DNA from: Procambarus clarkii | Lineage: Eukaryota; Arthropoda; Malacostraca; Decapoda; Cambaridae | DNA: 64,000 bases | Direction of reading: 5' to 3' | Assembly (NCBI RefSeq): GCF_040958095.1 | Contig: NC_091175.1 | Coordinates: 18,326,195 to 18,390,194 of the forward strand | In this document: piece after piece, positions 13,701 to 28,700 of the stretch | How positions within the stretch are numbered: the stretch's first letter is position 1 | How the letters are laid out: every line of letters starts with the position of its first letter | Notes under the pieces: model-generated | What the model was told of the DNA's origin: nothing | Database searches by the model: none | Seen by the model: the letters and a program-made list of their open reading frames with translations, nothing else | Made by a program: the position numbers and the translations under genes

Positions 13701-16700
13701 TGACAGGCCAAGTACAGTATAATCATATTAATAAGACTACTTCAAAATATCATCTAGTGCATCTGATGGTTACGTGTGCATGTTACAAAGAATGGAGAGA
13801 GCAAGAGGCATGTGTGTATAGCACCAACATTTCTGCATAAGCATTTTTCCCACTTCAGATGATCCATTATGAATCCACAACAATACTAGTCCTCATCCTC
13901 GTTAACTTTCATGCCCAACGTTACTGTAATCCCTATGCAACTGCAGCAGTCGTGCAGAAACATGAGAAAATTGAGGCAACACCTAACCTAGATACTAAGG
14001 CAATATAATACAAATCACCAGGGGGCCAGATTCACGAAGCAGTTACGCAAGTACTTACGAACGTATACATCTTTCCTCAATCTTTGATGGCTTTGGTTAC
14101 ATTTAATAAACAGTTTACGAACATGAAAACTTTACAATCAACTGTTGTTATGGTTATAAACAGCCCCCTGGTACTTCGCAGCTCATTAACTGTTTAATAA
14201 TTGTAAACAAAGCCACCAAAGATTGAGAAAAGATGTACAAGTTCGTAAGTGCTTGCGTAACTGCTTCGTGAACCTGGCCCCAGGACCCTTGGATTTGGAT
14301 TAATACATTCTTTGCCAAACTTCAACCCAGACACACTACTATATCCAGTAGATGAATACAAAGTGCAGGATACTGATACCAGCTACTGTATATGTAAATA
14401 CTGTCGATGAATTTTGTAGAAATAAAGAGCTTGCAATCCTGCCAACTTCAGTACACACATTAAGGTCTTTGTTGAGGGCATTAAAATAGGATAAACATTC
14501 ACAAAACAGCAGAAATTTTCATATACCCTGTATACAACAATAACCTACAATGGGATATAGAGTGTAAAAGAGCAAACTTGAAATTTATCACTCGATGCGG
14601 GGAATCCAAAACCTCTAAGTGTGGCACAATAGAGCTGATTACACAGCAAAACATATACAGGCGAGGTGTCACAATAACATGGCTGAAATATGTTGATCAA
14701 ACCACACGCTAGAAAGTGAAGGGACGATGACGTTTTGGTTCGTCCTGGACCATTCTCAAGTCGATTATGACTGGACCATTCTCAAGTCACAATTGACTTG
14801 AGAATGGTCCAGGACGGACCAAAACGTCATCGTCCCTTCACTTTCTAGTGTGTAGTTTGGTCAACAAAACATATACAGTATACGTACCGAGTTAGTTGAT
14901 TTGCTTGTCACAAAATAAACTTGATACGACTCCCAAAGTAATGCCTTGACATTTCATACTGATAAAATGAGTTCACAGTCATGGACATGAATTCATTGAG
15001 GAGCCTGCTAGTAAAATTGGAAAATGGTCATCCTGGAGCAGAGATGCCAAATAATCCAAGAAATACAAATAAAGCTTTTATGCATAGCATTTACTGAATT
15101 AGTGACTTATATGAAGCAGACATATAATGAATTTAGAGGCAGTCTCATCGTTCATATTAGCAAAGTTAACAAAAACAGATGCCAGTCATATAGAGCAACT
15201 TTGAGGAGGAGTTGCATGTGAAGAGCTTTCTCATATGGCTTGGTTGAAGAAAATAATACTTGCCCACCTAACATTTGTGCAAGAGATTAATAAGGATGTT
15301 ATGTTTTACTTGCCTTTACTAAAGAAAACTGCAGATGCACTGAAAAACTGTAATGAAAATTACCATAAGAAAACCTGTTTTTATGCCTGGAAAATCACGG
15401 TCATAAGTTAAGAAGCCAAAAAGAATATGAAGAGACATGCTTTCCAGTGACAATATACACCTTACAGGGGGACCAATCAACAAGAAATCTAAAGTGAACA
15501 CTGTACCAGGCTCACTCACCACCCTTGTCAACATGACAGTACTGTAGATGGTCCTATCCTTCATAATACATACTGTCGATGGTCCTATCCTTCACAATAC
15601 ATACTGTGGCAAGTGCATCACAACAATGCGTGAGTGGGGGTATTGTTTAATCCCTATTACGACAATGATTCCAATCTACCACCTTGCAAGGAAAAAGCAA
15701 CTATTTCCGGAATAAAATTACATGCTGTAAATGCTGCCCAGAATGGGTGCAAATGAGTAATGATACGTACTGCCGCCACCACCGACTTACTCGTGTTGAC
15801 AATAACTTTCTTCGAGTGAGCACTCCATGCAGTCGGATAAGATAGTCTGTCATCATCAGTAAGAGAGAAGAGTCGGCACGAGATGTGTGTGAAATGTATC
15901 TGAAGATGTTACTGCTGCATTCCCTGCCCTCTCACACAATCGAGATGCACTTGAACAGGACAAAATGCTCATGCTGGAACACTTTATATTTCTCTTGCAT
16001 GACCATACTAATGACCTGCAAAAGGTCAATGAAGCTAGAAAGCATTTTTCATTCAAAAGGAAAAGCACTGCTATTTTACCAACTGAAAATGCTGTTGTAC
16101 AGCTTACCAGTACAGGTATTTGGATATCTTTGAAAATGATCAGAGTAGCCGATAAATCAACCCGTCCTCCCATCTATTAAAGTTCATTTTAATGAACGCA
16201 ACCATTCTGTTAACATTAAAGCACTGTAATATGCATCTTTAGTATGCATCCATCTTGGTAGGTCAGGTGTGTTTCTCAGGTTTGTATGTTTCTGGTTAGG
16301 CAAAACAATTGCATTTTTTATGGTGTGACAAATCGGGAGAATGGGCTGGAAGCCCAAATTGATCTTTCATTATACTTAATCAACAGAATGGAAAAAGTTT
16401 GTGCCCAAAGCCTTGTTTAGTGCAATATTACTTATATTTGTAAAGTATTACTTATATTACAAATAAGTAATACTGTTGGGACAAGTTTTGAGACATGACC
16501 AGGATTTATCAACCATTTTCAGTATTTACTTGTAAAACCAGCACATCTTTTTTTAATCATGGTGGCCTACTTTCCTTTAATTAAACAGCCTATAAGCTCC
16601 AATGCACTACGAGGTTGCTCTTAATAATACTAGCCTTGCATGGAAGTTTCAAAGCTCATAAGCTGTTTAATAAATACAGACTAAGTGGCCTTGATCGAAG

Positions 16701-19700
16701 AAAGCCATACAGCTTTCCTAAGTGGGCATGTACGTGGTTGATGAATCACAGACTTTTTCTTCTCTGATTATTGTGAAAGATCAACAGAGTATTTGAATCA
16801 ACCTGTCCGTTCACAAAGAACATCGCATTTCCATCGCATGAGTTAATCGAGGCCAAAAATTGTCGTACTAAAAAATGGAAGCGGCTTGCAAAAGCAACTA
16901 TCTGTCATTTTCTGTTTTGGGTCCTCTGCTAGGTTAGGTGAGGACACTTTAATTTGACTGTTTTCTTGACGGTGGGAAACCTTAGGAAGACAGACCGATT
17001 TGAATAGCCACTCTGGATAATGCTTGCAAGGGCATTGAATAATATGCAAGGATCCACCACAATGTTTAAGATGGCAGGTCAAAGAAATTTAATGTTCCTA
17101 TGATGGTGCACATCTATAATTCATGTGGAAAACATGAATTGCATCCACTGTGTTAATGTGGGGAGTACTTATTGACAATGAGGAATAGTAGTAAACTAAA
17201 CTACCAATACTCGGTAAACTTGAGGAAATCTTCCATGCATGAGCACATAGTGGATACATGCCCCATGGGCATGATAATAATATTGTAAGTTGGCATATTT
17301 ATGCATTGTGAAGCAAAACCAATATACATTTCTAATTACACGCAGAAATCACAATTGCGTGATGCATCAAATGAACAAATCCACAAGGGCCGTGACGAGT
17401 ATTCGAACCTGCGTTCGAGAGCATCCCAGACGCTGCCTTAATCGACTGAGCTACGACATGGTCAAAGGGAGTTTGAAACCGAAGTTCTACTGAACTTACT
17501 GGATCCTGCAGCCTCCTGCAGCCTCTCCGAGGCACAAACCAGGCTCTGAGGCCTGGTTTGTGCCTCGGAGAGGCTGCAGGATCCAGTAAGTTCAGTAGAA
17601 CTTCGGTTTCAACTCCTTTTGACCATGTCGTAGCTCAGTCGATTAAGGCAGCGTCTGGGATGCTCTCGGAAGCAGGTTCGAATCCTCGTCACGGCCCTTG
17701 TGGATTTGTACATTTCTAATCATTGTTATTATGCATGTGATTTGCATTTTGGATCACTAGCAGCATTAAAATATAGTTAAACCCAAAATGTGTGTAGTTA
17801 TGTACCCTAAACCTAAGCAGAAAATAATAGAATCCTTAGAGTTTACAGGGGTCAACGTTTGAACCTATGTGAGCTTGATAGGGAATAAAAGTCATCTGTA
17901 AGGGGGATGAAAGACCATCCGCCAAAACTAAGTCATATTTTCTTCCTCACTTCATCATTAAATAATTGGCCCATCCATACTTAAAGAGATGGAAGGGCCC
18001 AACAACAGATAACAGTCGGCAACAAAATTCAGTACTGTAATGTGAAGTTCAATTCGGCTTGAATAGTGAAGCACTTAAACCTGAATGTAATTGGGCTTCT
18101 TGTCTGCCAGAAACTGTGGAAACCAGAGTATTTGTTCTGTATAATTTTTTTAAACTGAATTCCCATTTGGGTTAAAAGGTCCCCCCCCCCCAAAAAAAAA
18201 GGCGTTGAATGTAATGAAACACCATTTTCTGGGCGAGGCTCAGTAGCTCCCTGAAGTTACTATACTGATATAGTGCCAGACTACAAATTGACATCAGTCA
18301 CAGAGTTCTATATGGTCTACAGGGGACCATGAGTCAGAACCTAGCCCCCCTCAGAGAGGCACTGGGAGCAGTGACATGTGTAAAAATAAGTTATGTAAAT
18401 TTATTCATGTCTGCCACCACCAAGGGAAGGCACTTAGAAAATGAGTGAAACACTTACTCGAGACCTGCCCACCGGGAAAGGAAGAGGTGGTGTAGATGGA
18501 ACCTCGGTAGAGTTAACCAACACCTTCAAATTCAAGTCCCTAAGATCACCAGCTTACCTGAAGGGCGAGGGTCATCACAAGCGAAGAGACCCCTCTAAGG
18601 GACTAACCCCGAACACTCCAGGGAAGATAACCCTGACAGTGCAAGGCAGCACTTAAGGAGCACACAAGGACAGTAACCAAGCACAAGCAACTTCAAGCAC
18701 ACTAAACTCGTGGCTCACTCATGCTGCACAACCGTGCACAGGAAAAGCTGCAAAGGCAAAACACCACTTTGCCAAAGGCAGCAGACTGGAACCAGAGCAA
18801 ACCGAGAGGTCAACCAGACGTGTACACATTAAAATAAGAACTGTTGGTGGAGCAGCCGGCTGATTCAGTCATTCCTCCCTCCTCCACCCCCCAAACCAGG
18901 GGGGGAAGTGAGTTGAACTAGCTCGTGCTAGTGTCATAAATTTTTTATCGGTTGTTTACATAGTTGGAAAGTTCTTTTGGCTGTTTTGAGGCTGCTGTCT
19001 CATGTCTAACCAAGTAGTAATCTGTTTTGTTTCTCTGATTTTCTGGGTGCCTTCCCTAAGTGATGGCGGCAGACAATTCAATTTACATAAAAACTTTTAT
19101 GTGCCACTGCTGCCTGCACCTCTCTGAGGGAGCCAGGTTCTGGCTCATAGTCCCAGGTAGGCACAATAGAACTCCACAACTAATGACACCTTGTAGTCTA
19201 GCACTATCAGAATAGTAGCTTCAGGAAGCCACAAGGGGCTTCCCCCAGAAAAAGTAAAAATTATGAATGAAAATGTGAATTCATTCAGATTACTCAGAGT
19301 TACCGTATTCCAAATTACAAAGCTTTAATTACAAATTACAAAATATATACAACTTTGTACAGTATAATACTTTTCTGTGACCTGTACATAATTAGTAAGT
19401 AATCTTAGCATGTTTTAGGCTTTAATAGAAAAAAATTATTATTTGGCAACTCACCATTATTGCTAATTAAATATTTCATTATCATCATCCATTTTTTTTG
19501 TACTCAAACATGACTGACTGAAAAAAAAAGGCAGCATTGACCTCTCTCTTCTAACGAAAGCTCAAAATATAGATAATAATCTACGCTATCTAATGGTGAT
19601 AGCGTAGATTATCATCTTGAAGAAAATCAAGACATTCTCACCCAAAATATAGAGATCCAGAGCCCCTTTAAACATTCGCGGGAGAGAATATTCGAGCATG

Positions 19701-22700
19701 GCCACAAAATCTTCCATTTCTTCAGTTACCCCAACAAGGAAGTAATTGTGTACTAAGTTATGCTTAGCAAGTTCCAGGGCCCAACTTGAACCTGGTATCC
19801 TGTTAGAAAAATGACAATGTAAATGATCACAATGTGAAATGTAAGTCTGTTCCTAAAATTAGCCAGGTCAAAAGGGCATGATGTAATGATCAAAACATTG
19901 TTCATATAAGTTGACCAAACCACACACTAGAAAGTGAAGGGACGACGACGTTTCGGTCCGTCCGGAAACCGAAATGGTCGTCGTCGCTTCACTTTCTAGT
20001 GTGTGGTTTGGTCAACATATTTCAGCCACATTATTGTGACTCCTCGTCTGCATTGTTCATATACAGTAACAGTCTTTTAAGTAATAGGGATGATGTTGGA
20101 GAATGATCCTACTTTGAGGAATTCCATGAATAAAATTACAAGTAAAGCACCAATAGGATAACCAATTTTTATACCAAACTGTTGACAGAATTTAGAGCCA
20201 AAGCAGAAGTAATAGTAATGTAGTGTAAATCATACTAGAAATACAGCTTTTATTTACATTTTTATACAAAATTTAAATTATTCTATTAATATAAAAAGCT
20301 GTTTATTACAGAAATAAACAGCTTTTCATGTTATTAAAAATTTCATAATTTCAGGCATAGATCTACACCAACCAGCAAATTTACCAATCAGTCCTCTCAT
20401 CGAATACATCACAATTTTGAAAAGAACCAACCACCATGTTAAAAACATGATGCACTGTACTGTATTAGTAGTAATAATTAACTGTGATAAGTTTGAGTTA
20501 GGGGGTTTTTGCTTGAGTTTATACAATTCTAGTTAGGCACAAAAGTTGGATTTTTTTTTTACGTAGAGAGTAAATAGGCAAATACGTAGAGAGAACAAGC
20601 TGCATTTAGACATTTAAACGTTATCACGTTGCTATGACTATGAAACTTGCCAGCACTCAGCGTGATGACCACAGAAGAATGGAATTTGCATCCATAGATG
20701 ATTAGTTGAGCAATCTGGATGCTGCAAGGCTACACATTCATCTAACGTCTGAAAATGTCAAAATACAGTACAGTATGTGGGTGATATATATTTTACACGT
20801 ACATTATATGTATGTTGCCTATAATTCAATAACATATTTAACAATGAGGCTCACTTAACCCCTTGTTTACGGAAATACTGGAACTAAATACAAAAAATTT
20901 TCCTCCACGTGATATTAAGTTATAATTATTGATTTGTCTTTAATTATTAAGGGAAATTATAGTTTTACATTTTAAAAAATGTTGACAAATGGTACAGTTT
21001 TGCCCTAATGTTTGCTTGGTGCATTAGCAAACTTGTGCTCTGAAGATGATAGTAATGCCACAACTGCCTATATACATCCAAGTGTGGTTTTGAACTACAT
21101 ACACTTCGAAACTATAACGTAACCTCCAAAATCCAGACTATATCATTTTAGACTCAATAATTCCGATTCACAAATGATCCAGAATTCCAGTGTGACCCCA
21201 AAACCATATACGTAAATCACTAATGCCAAATAATATTTAAAAGTCTATTTTGTGCACAAAGTTGACTAATATGCACACCATCTTCTACCTTAACACTGTA
21301 CATTATCATCGTTATTGATTTTCGGAAAATCTAAGATTGACCTAATATTCTCTTCTCGCCTCTCGGTAAAGTCATCTCCGGATGTTCAGAAAATCTGGCA
21401 CCAATTTAAATCTGCTTTTGTTGGGCATTTTGGAATTTTTTTGTTGGCCGAATGGTAACTCTTAATATGCCTCCAATCACAATTTAAATGATTTTTGTAG
21501 ACGGACATAACAAGAAATAGTAAGGGGCCTTGGGAAAGCCATTGTGCATATATAAAACCAAATTCTAAGATTCAATATAATTTTGAGATTCCCTGCTTTT
21601 CCTTAACTGACACGAATCCTTTCTCCTTTGAAAATGAGATTTCAAGGCACAAAAGTTACGTGGAAAAATATGCTAGATGTAGATGAATCTCTTTACAGGT
21701 TCTTTTGGTAGTTGTCCTTCATATTACAGGTTGAAATTAAAATTTCACTCGGTGAAATCAGCCCCATAAAGCATAGGAAACATTAGTGTATGAATAGTAA
21801 CTCTTAATAAGGCTCCAATTAAGTTTTCGATGATTTTTGTAGATGGACTCAACATTACAAGAAATAGTTGGAGTTTTGAGAAAGTATATTGAGGATATTT
21901 AAAACAAAATTTTATGGTTTGTTTTTATTTAGCGTTAGCAAGATTTTTGTTCACTCGGGTATGGATGGCCCTGCTATAATTTGGAAATGAGTTTTGAGGC
22001 TGGGGATGTGAGAAATAAACTAGACGTAGTTAAATTTCTTTGCAGACATGTTCATTTGGTAGCTGACTATTATATTATAGGTTGAAATGAAAATTTTGCC
22101 AAGTTTAAATTACCCCATAGGGTATGGAATATGGATTCTGAAGGCATTTCCAGTTGCAACGAATCCCTTCACTGCAACAAATTGGGGCTGGTCCAATGTA
22201 GTTCATTGAATTGAGGTTGTATTGTATGTTATAAACAGGCCTGCAATATTGGAGATTTCACTCTGACACTGTACTAACATGGCAAATATTCACACAAGAA
22301 ACTTATACAGTAACATCAATGTGTTACTGGTAAATATACATGACTAAGAGAAACTTGTGTACAGCAGTATCAACATGATACTGGTATTAATGCACAACGA
22401 AGAGAAACTTACCATTTTATGTTGACCAAACCACAAACTAAAAGGATGAAAAGATGACAACGTTTCAGTCCATCCTGGATCATTATCAAGTCGATAGTGA
22501 TGAGACGAGGGAGGCACAGTCATAAGTAAGGCAAGAGAGGGGTAGAAGAGGAGGAAATCTTAGAGGAAGGTAAAAGCTTCTTCAGCCACATTATTGCGAC
22601 TCATCATCTGCTTACCATTTTATCACCCATCTTCTTATAAACGCGTTGTGGCTTAATGTCATCACCATATCGGATGAAGTAATAGTGGGACACTAGACGT

Positions 22701-25700
22701 TCGAGAGGATTTCTTATGATGTTGATGTATAGTGGTTGGACATTTACACCAAACCTGTTTTCAGTACAACAAATTTTATATTTCTCTTACATGTTAATAT
22801 ATAATGTAACCTACACAATGAAGTCACAAAAATGTGATGAATCTATGAGAAGACATTGAAGCCATATGATGGGATTGAACCAGTATCCCTAAACTCGGAA
22901 TAGGTGTAGCTAGAACCGCCCAAGCTCATCCCCCCAACTGATTAAGCATACATCATGAACTGTTGCTTCGTCTGCCATTATACAAAATATTCAACGTTGG
23001 TCTGTAAACAACAGGACCTGTCTTGTTTACCGCTGCTCAAGACAAGTGGCTTATAGCTGCAAATATATTTTAAGTTTTAGTTATTAGGTAATTCTAAGGA
23101 GCTCTTGGAAGCAGCTCCTTCCCTTGAAAATTGAAGTACAAGTCGATCTTATTTTCATGTCACAATGAACTTATATTTATTTAGTCTCCATTCTTCACTA
23201 CAGGACTACATTAAAGCTATGTGGTTATAATTACATTTAATTTTAATTATCATTATCATTATTATTACCTAATTCTAGATTCTTACTAGATGCTTAACAA
23301 AGTCTGGAGAAGTTGATTCAATTTTTGGTAGAGAATTTCCACATTCCAGTTGGTATTGTATGTGGCTGAGGAATTCAGTGATGTGAGTCTGACCACATCA
23401 TACAGCTTTAATGTTCTCATATAATGTAATCTTATATTGGTAAAAGTAATTAGTAGCATTTTAAATACATATACAGTGGAACCTCAGCTTACGAATGCCC
23501 ATATTTACAAATTTTTCAGGTTATGTGCTCAATTTATTTGCAAAATTCGATTCGGTTTATGAGTGTTGCCTCGAGTTGCGAGTTTATTGATACATGTATG
23601 GGTCGACTGAGCACGTGGTTCCTGGTAGAAAGGGCGACCGCGCCTCAGTTTAACAGTGCCTCCCACATAGTGATGATCACGCTTGAATTCTTTGTAAACA
23701 ATTTAATTATTTTTCAGCTTTTTTGGTTTTTAAACATAAAAGTAATTATTACATACCACATCATGGGTCTCAATAAAGTCAGTGGTAAGGTTCAACCTAT
23801 GAAAACACATGTGAGGATGCCCAGAGTAAAAACAAGTCTATGGAAAGGTTCTTAGTGAGACAAACAAGCAGTGAGCCACAACCAGATCCGAGTGGAATGC
23901 AGGCAAAACGTAGGAGAATACCCCAGAGAAGTCATCACTGCCTGATGTTATAATGGAAGGGAACGCCCCTTCCAACCACTAATACCTCTCCTCCTTTCCC
24001 CCCTCCTCACCGTCTTCCATATACTGTATATATATATATATATTTTTTTTTGAGATATATACAAGTTGTTACATTCTTGTACAACCACTAGTACGCGTAG
24101 CGATTCGGGCAGGTCCCTGGAATACGATCCCCGCCGCGAAGAATTGTTGTTACAACTAAGTACTCATTTTACTGTTGAGTTAAAGAGTCTACAGTTAAGG
24201 ATTTGCGCCCAGTAAATCCTCCCCGGCCAGGATACGAACCCATGACAAAGCGGTCGCGGAATGCCAGGCGAGTGTCTTACCACTACTCCATGGAGACTGG
24301 TAATATGCCAACAAGAGTCATCAATAAAGTTAAGCTACAATTTGTACATACAGTACTACACTGTTTAATAAAAAATATGTGTTTATTATGTATGAAATGT
24401 ATTTTGAAGTTAATATTTTTGGGAGTGTGGAACAAATTCAATTTACATTATTTCTTACGGGAAAATTTGTTTCGGGTTACAAGCCGTCTCTGGGAACAGA
24501 TTAAATTCGTAAACGAAGGTATCACTGTATATACTGTACTATAAACAATAACCCATTGCAAAAATCCAACTGAATAATTAACTGACCTATTGAAATCCAA
24601 GTATGCAATATGACCATGATATATTCCAGGTTTCTTCTCTTCCCAGTTTGAAATATTATAGACAAGCCGCATCTGTAGAGGATGTTAATGCTGTAGAGTT
24701 AACTCCTAAATTAGTTTACCCGAGAAATCAAAATAAGACATCTGGTCAACAGGAAAAGCTTTTTTTCCGAGCAAATGCTGAAGAGTACAGTACAGAAAAT
24801 ACCGTACTCAAAACTAAATCAAAATCAAAGTCCGATAACTTGTTAATATAGACATTTATGTTTAAAGTTATTGATTGGTTATTTGATAAAATATGCCTAA
24901 TGTGTTAAATATATATCATAAATAGAAGAAATATATTCTCCAAGGAATTTTAAGCATTTAAGTTGGGAGAAAATAAAGATTCAGCTATATTTTTACCTAA
25001 ATTCATTTGTTTTCTTGATAGTAATTTTTATACAGTACATTCCTAAGAAAAAGAATGATCTTTCATACTTATTATTGATTATTATAATAGTACTCATTAA
25101 GGTGACCAAATATAAATGTTTATAATAATAATTCATAACTCATTGTGTCGTGGATAGGAAGCCAGAGTGTATTCATACATGGTAGACTTATATCGAGGGG
25201 CCCCCCCCAAAGGTCGAATTACTGACCCCGCCCAGGATGCAACCCCGACAACAAGCCGACGAACTCCTGGGTACCTACTTACTGCTAGGTGAATTGACGC
25301 ATTAGGTGAAAGGAAACGTGCCAGACCAGGATTTGAACCTGGAATTCTCGTTTGTGCGTCGAGAACGAACCCGAATGTACTTTCAGGACCTATTTGTTTT
25401 TTTAACAAAGGTGGTACAAGTTTTTACCAAAAAATTCTAGGGGGGGGGTGGATGGTTGCTTAGAAATCCCATATTACTAAGATTTGACATCTCTCTGACA
25501 ACTGTTACCTTATAAATAAAAACTCCCTTATTATTATACAAAACATAATTAAGAAAATTTTGGAGAACATAATGCCATCATGGCCAAAAATATTATGTAA
25601 TAAAAGTATCCCTGGGACCAATTTTTTTTTTTTATTTTACTTTATTCACCCATATTTATTTATTTTCTGTGAATGTTTTCATGGATAATGAAAATTTTTG

Positions 25701-28700
25701 TTTAACCTTTTATCCAAATCTCAGGAACTGATATCAATAACAGAATTTAATCAATTTGCAATTCTGTATATCCAAGGGATGCATGTCGATTCTTTTTTTA
25801 ACTATTTTTAAGTCTCCTACAAAAGAAATCACAAGAATGTAATGGACGAAAAAATACTGAGGTATCTCCGAGATACTTTTGAGCTCATCATGGTCCAGCC
25901 GGTAATGTTTGTACCTGGAAAGTCCACGGATGCAATCCCATTGCATGACCTCAATATTTTCTCAAAACATATATATTTTCTTTCTAATATTTTAATAATT
26001 GCACATACTGATGACCAAGACTAAGATAATTACACACACTCATTTAAAAAGTGGAAAAACTGCAAAATATTGCCTAAATCGTTGATATTTGGTTTAAATC
26101 ACATAAAGGAAAAAAAATTATAAACGTAGAGTTAACAATGAACATTATCATTCAAATTTACCTGATCTGTTAAAGACAGAGTTGGGGTCTTCTTTGTAGT
26201 GTTTACATTAATGACATTGAACTTGTTTTTAGAGCAGAGGTCATACGCCAAGCCAATAAATGACGTAGAGCCTGTCTTTGGGACCCGGTTGTAGATAACA
26301 ATTAAGTTATCCAAGTCGAGACCTCTAACAATATTGTTGCTGCTGGTGAGGCCTCTTCTATCTTCATCGTTACTGCTGCTGCTACTACCCGCAAGTGCAC
26401 TGCTCACTTGAAGTTCCAAGGCAGCTGCATGGAAAATAGCACAAATTGATGCTTAATAGTGGGGCAACCAAGAATTTGTAGGGAAAACTGCATGTAACAT
26501 GTTGTTAAAATTTCCCATTTGCAGACATGTAATGAAAACACAATGGCTAGTTATGCATATGAATGTAAACTTCATTATCTCAGTTGCATTGGCTGGATAA
26601 GAATTAGAGCCAAAGTAAATAAAAGTATGAAAATTTTATATCTTGCAATTATAAATGGCAAAGTAAAAATTTACTCTACCTTAAAAAACTACAATCATGG
26701 TAGATTAGGTACTTTATCAGATAAGAAAGACAATTGGTGAATCAGCAATAACAGTAAGTCAGATTTCAGAGAAAACCAAGTGTCTTCCACACGAAAAGTA
26801 TTCTAAGATCAAGAGTTCATTCACAGTAAACATTCAACACTAATCCATTTAAATACACCATTCATAGTGTACCTAATGTATACTTTCAGGAATTCTAAAA
26901 CATTGAAAAAATACTGTTGGTAACAGTGGTAATGGAAATTATTGTAAAAACCTGCTGTAGTCTACATTCAAATATGTATCAAATCATGTTGCAGAAGACG
27001 ATGACACGTTTGCCTTTCCACAGGAGACTTTCGGTGCTGAGGAGGGGGGGGGGGACCTGCTGCATGGAGTAACAGCTTCTCCACCGTATCAACCTACCCT
27101 GGCTTTGCACCCTAGAGAGGCCACTCCAGACCGACAACCAGAGCGCAACTTCATAGTCTTCTGAGACTGATGGATGCCTACTAGATCCTTGAGTATCTCC
27201 TAAGGTTCTAGCCTCTTTCAATGACTTTGTTCAGCTTTAATGTTAGTAACTGTTCCTGGCATTAGCAAACTACATGTCTGTAATATTTCTTGTAAACTTT
27301 ATTTATGATTGAATAGTGTGGATAGATTGTGTAAATATCTATAATCCTTGTACTATTCAATAACAATCATCCAGACACCATAAGTTGCTGATCCGAGTTG
27401 TGTGTAATTATCGAAGATGTGGCTAATATCTGGGATGTGTGTAATTATCAAAGTAATGATCCAAGATGTGTGTAATTACCAAAGTAATGATCCAAGATGT
27501 GTGTGTAATTACCAAAGTGTGCAGTAGTTACAGGGATGAAAGTCACATGGTGTGACTTTCTTGTAATGTCATGTGAAGTTTTTTGAAGCTTCTAATGATT
27601 TTTGGGATTTACTATATCATATAATTTATACCATCCATCCACCAGTCTTCAAAATTATAATTTTAGTTTTTTTCCAGTTGTTTTTGATTATGCAGACTTG
27701 AAAGATGATCCTTATAATTTTTTAAATTTGTTAATTTTGTGCACAGAAAATTTCTCGGTCTTCAGTACTCGTTTTGACATTTAATTTAATACCTATAGCC
27801 CCTCCTCGATGCCCTATATTTTATAAAGATGGCTTTGCACCCTTTATAGTGGAATGTATTTTCAAAGTATGAATGTCATACAACTGCATTCTAATTCACC
27901 TGTCATACAATTCTAAATTCCTATGACAATTGACAATTCTAAAACTGCCCAGAGGAGTGTAGGTGAAAGGGCAAGTAGGAAAACAGTGTTTAATATTTAT
28001 TTACATGATAAACGGTACAAACACAGTTCTTATTTTTTCTTCCATCATCACACCCAACATCACTGCTCATACTCTGCATGCTTTCTGCTAATTACATACC
28101 ATATTATAAGGCATATAACATGAATTTAATATAGGAATATGTTTCATGGAAAAGGCAGTTTTAGTACCTTTCTTCATACATTTATTGAAGAGATTTTCAA
28201 GTATATTTTGTAGGGGCGGGGAGGACATGATTATGTGCATGTAAATGCAATAGTGTGTATTCTCGGCTGGTGATGGAGAAAAACAAAGAATCCTACCCAC
28301 TGCCAAATACCAGGCCATCCTCCCATTTAGGTAGTACTTATACCAACATATATATACCCTGTACAGGTATTGACATAAAAGGCAACTAGAAAGTAGAAAT
28401 TAATGCTGCTGAAGTTGGACAAACCGGAAAAGCTTTTGTACTGATGTGCAAAGAAAATCTAACCTAACCTAACCTTCCTAGGCTTAATACATAGTATTCG
28501 AGGCCTAATATAAGCATATACGTATGTTCTGTACTAGGCCTAGGAATATTTAAGTTTGGTTTTAGCTTTATTATTTTAGGACTCAATAAAGTGAATACAG
28601 TAGTACCAGATTAACAAATCTCACTGTCCATTATGTCTGTGTGTACGATGGTCCACAGGTACAAAAAACCAGCGTTGAATGTAATGAAACGCCATTTTCT

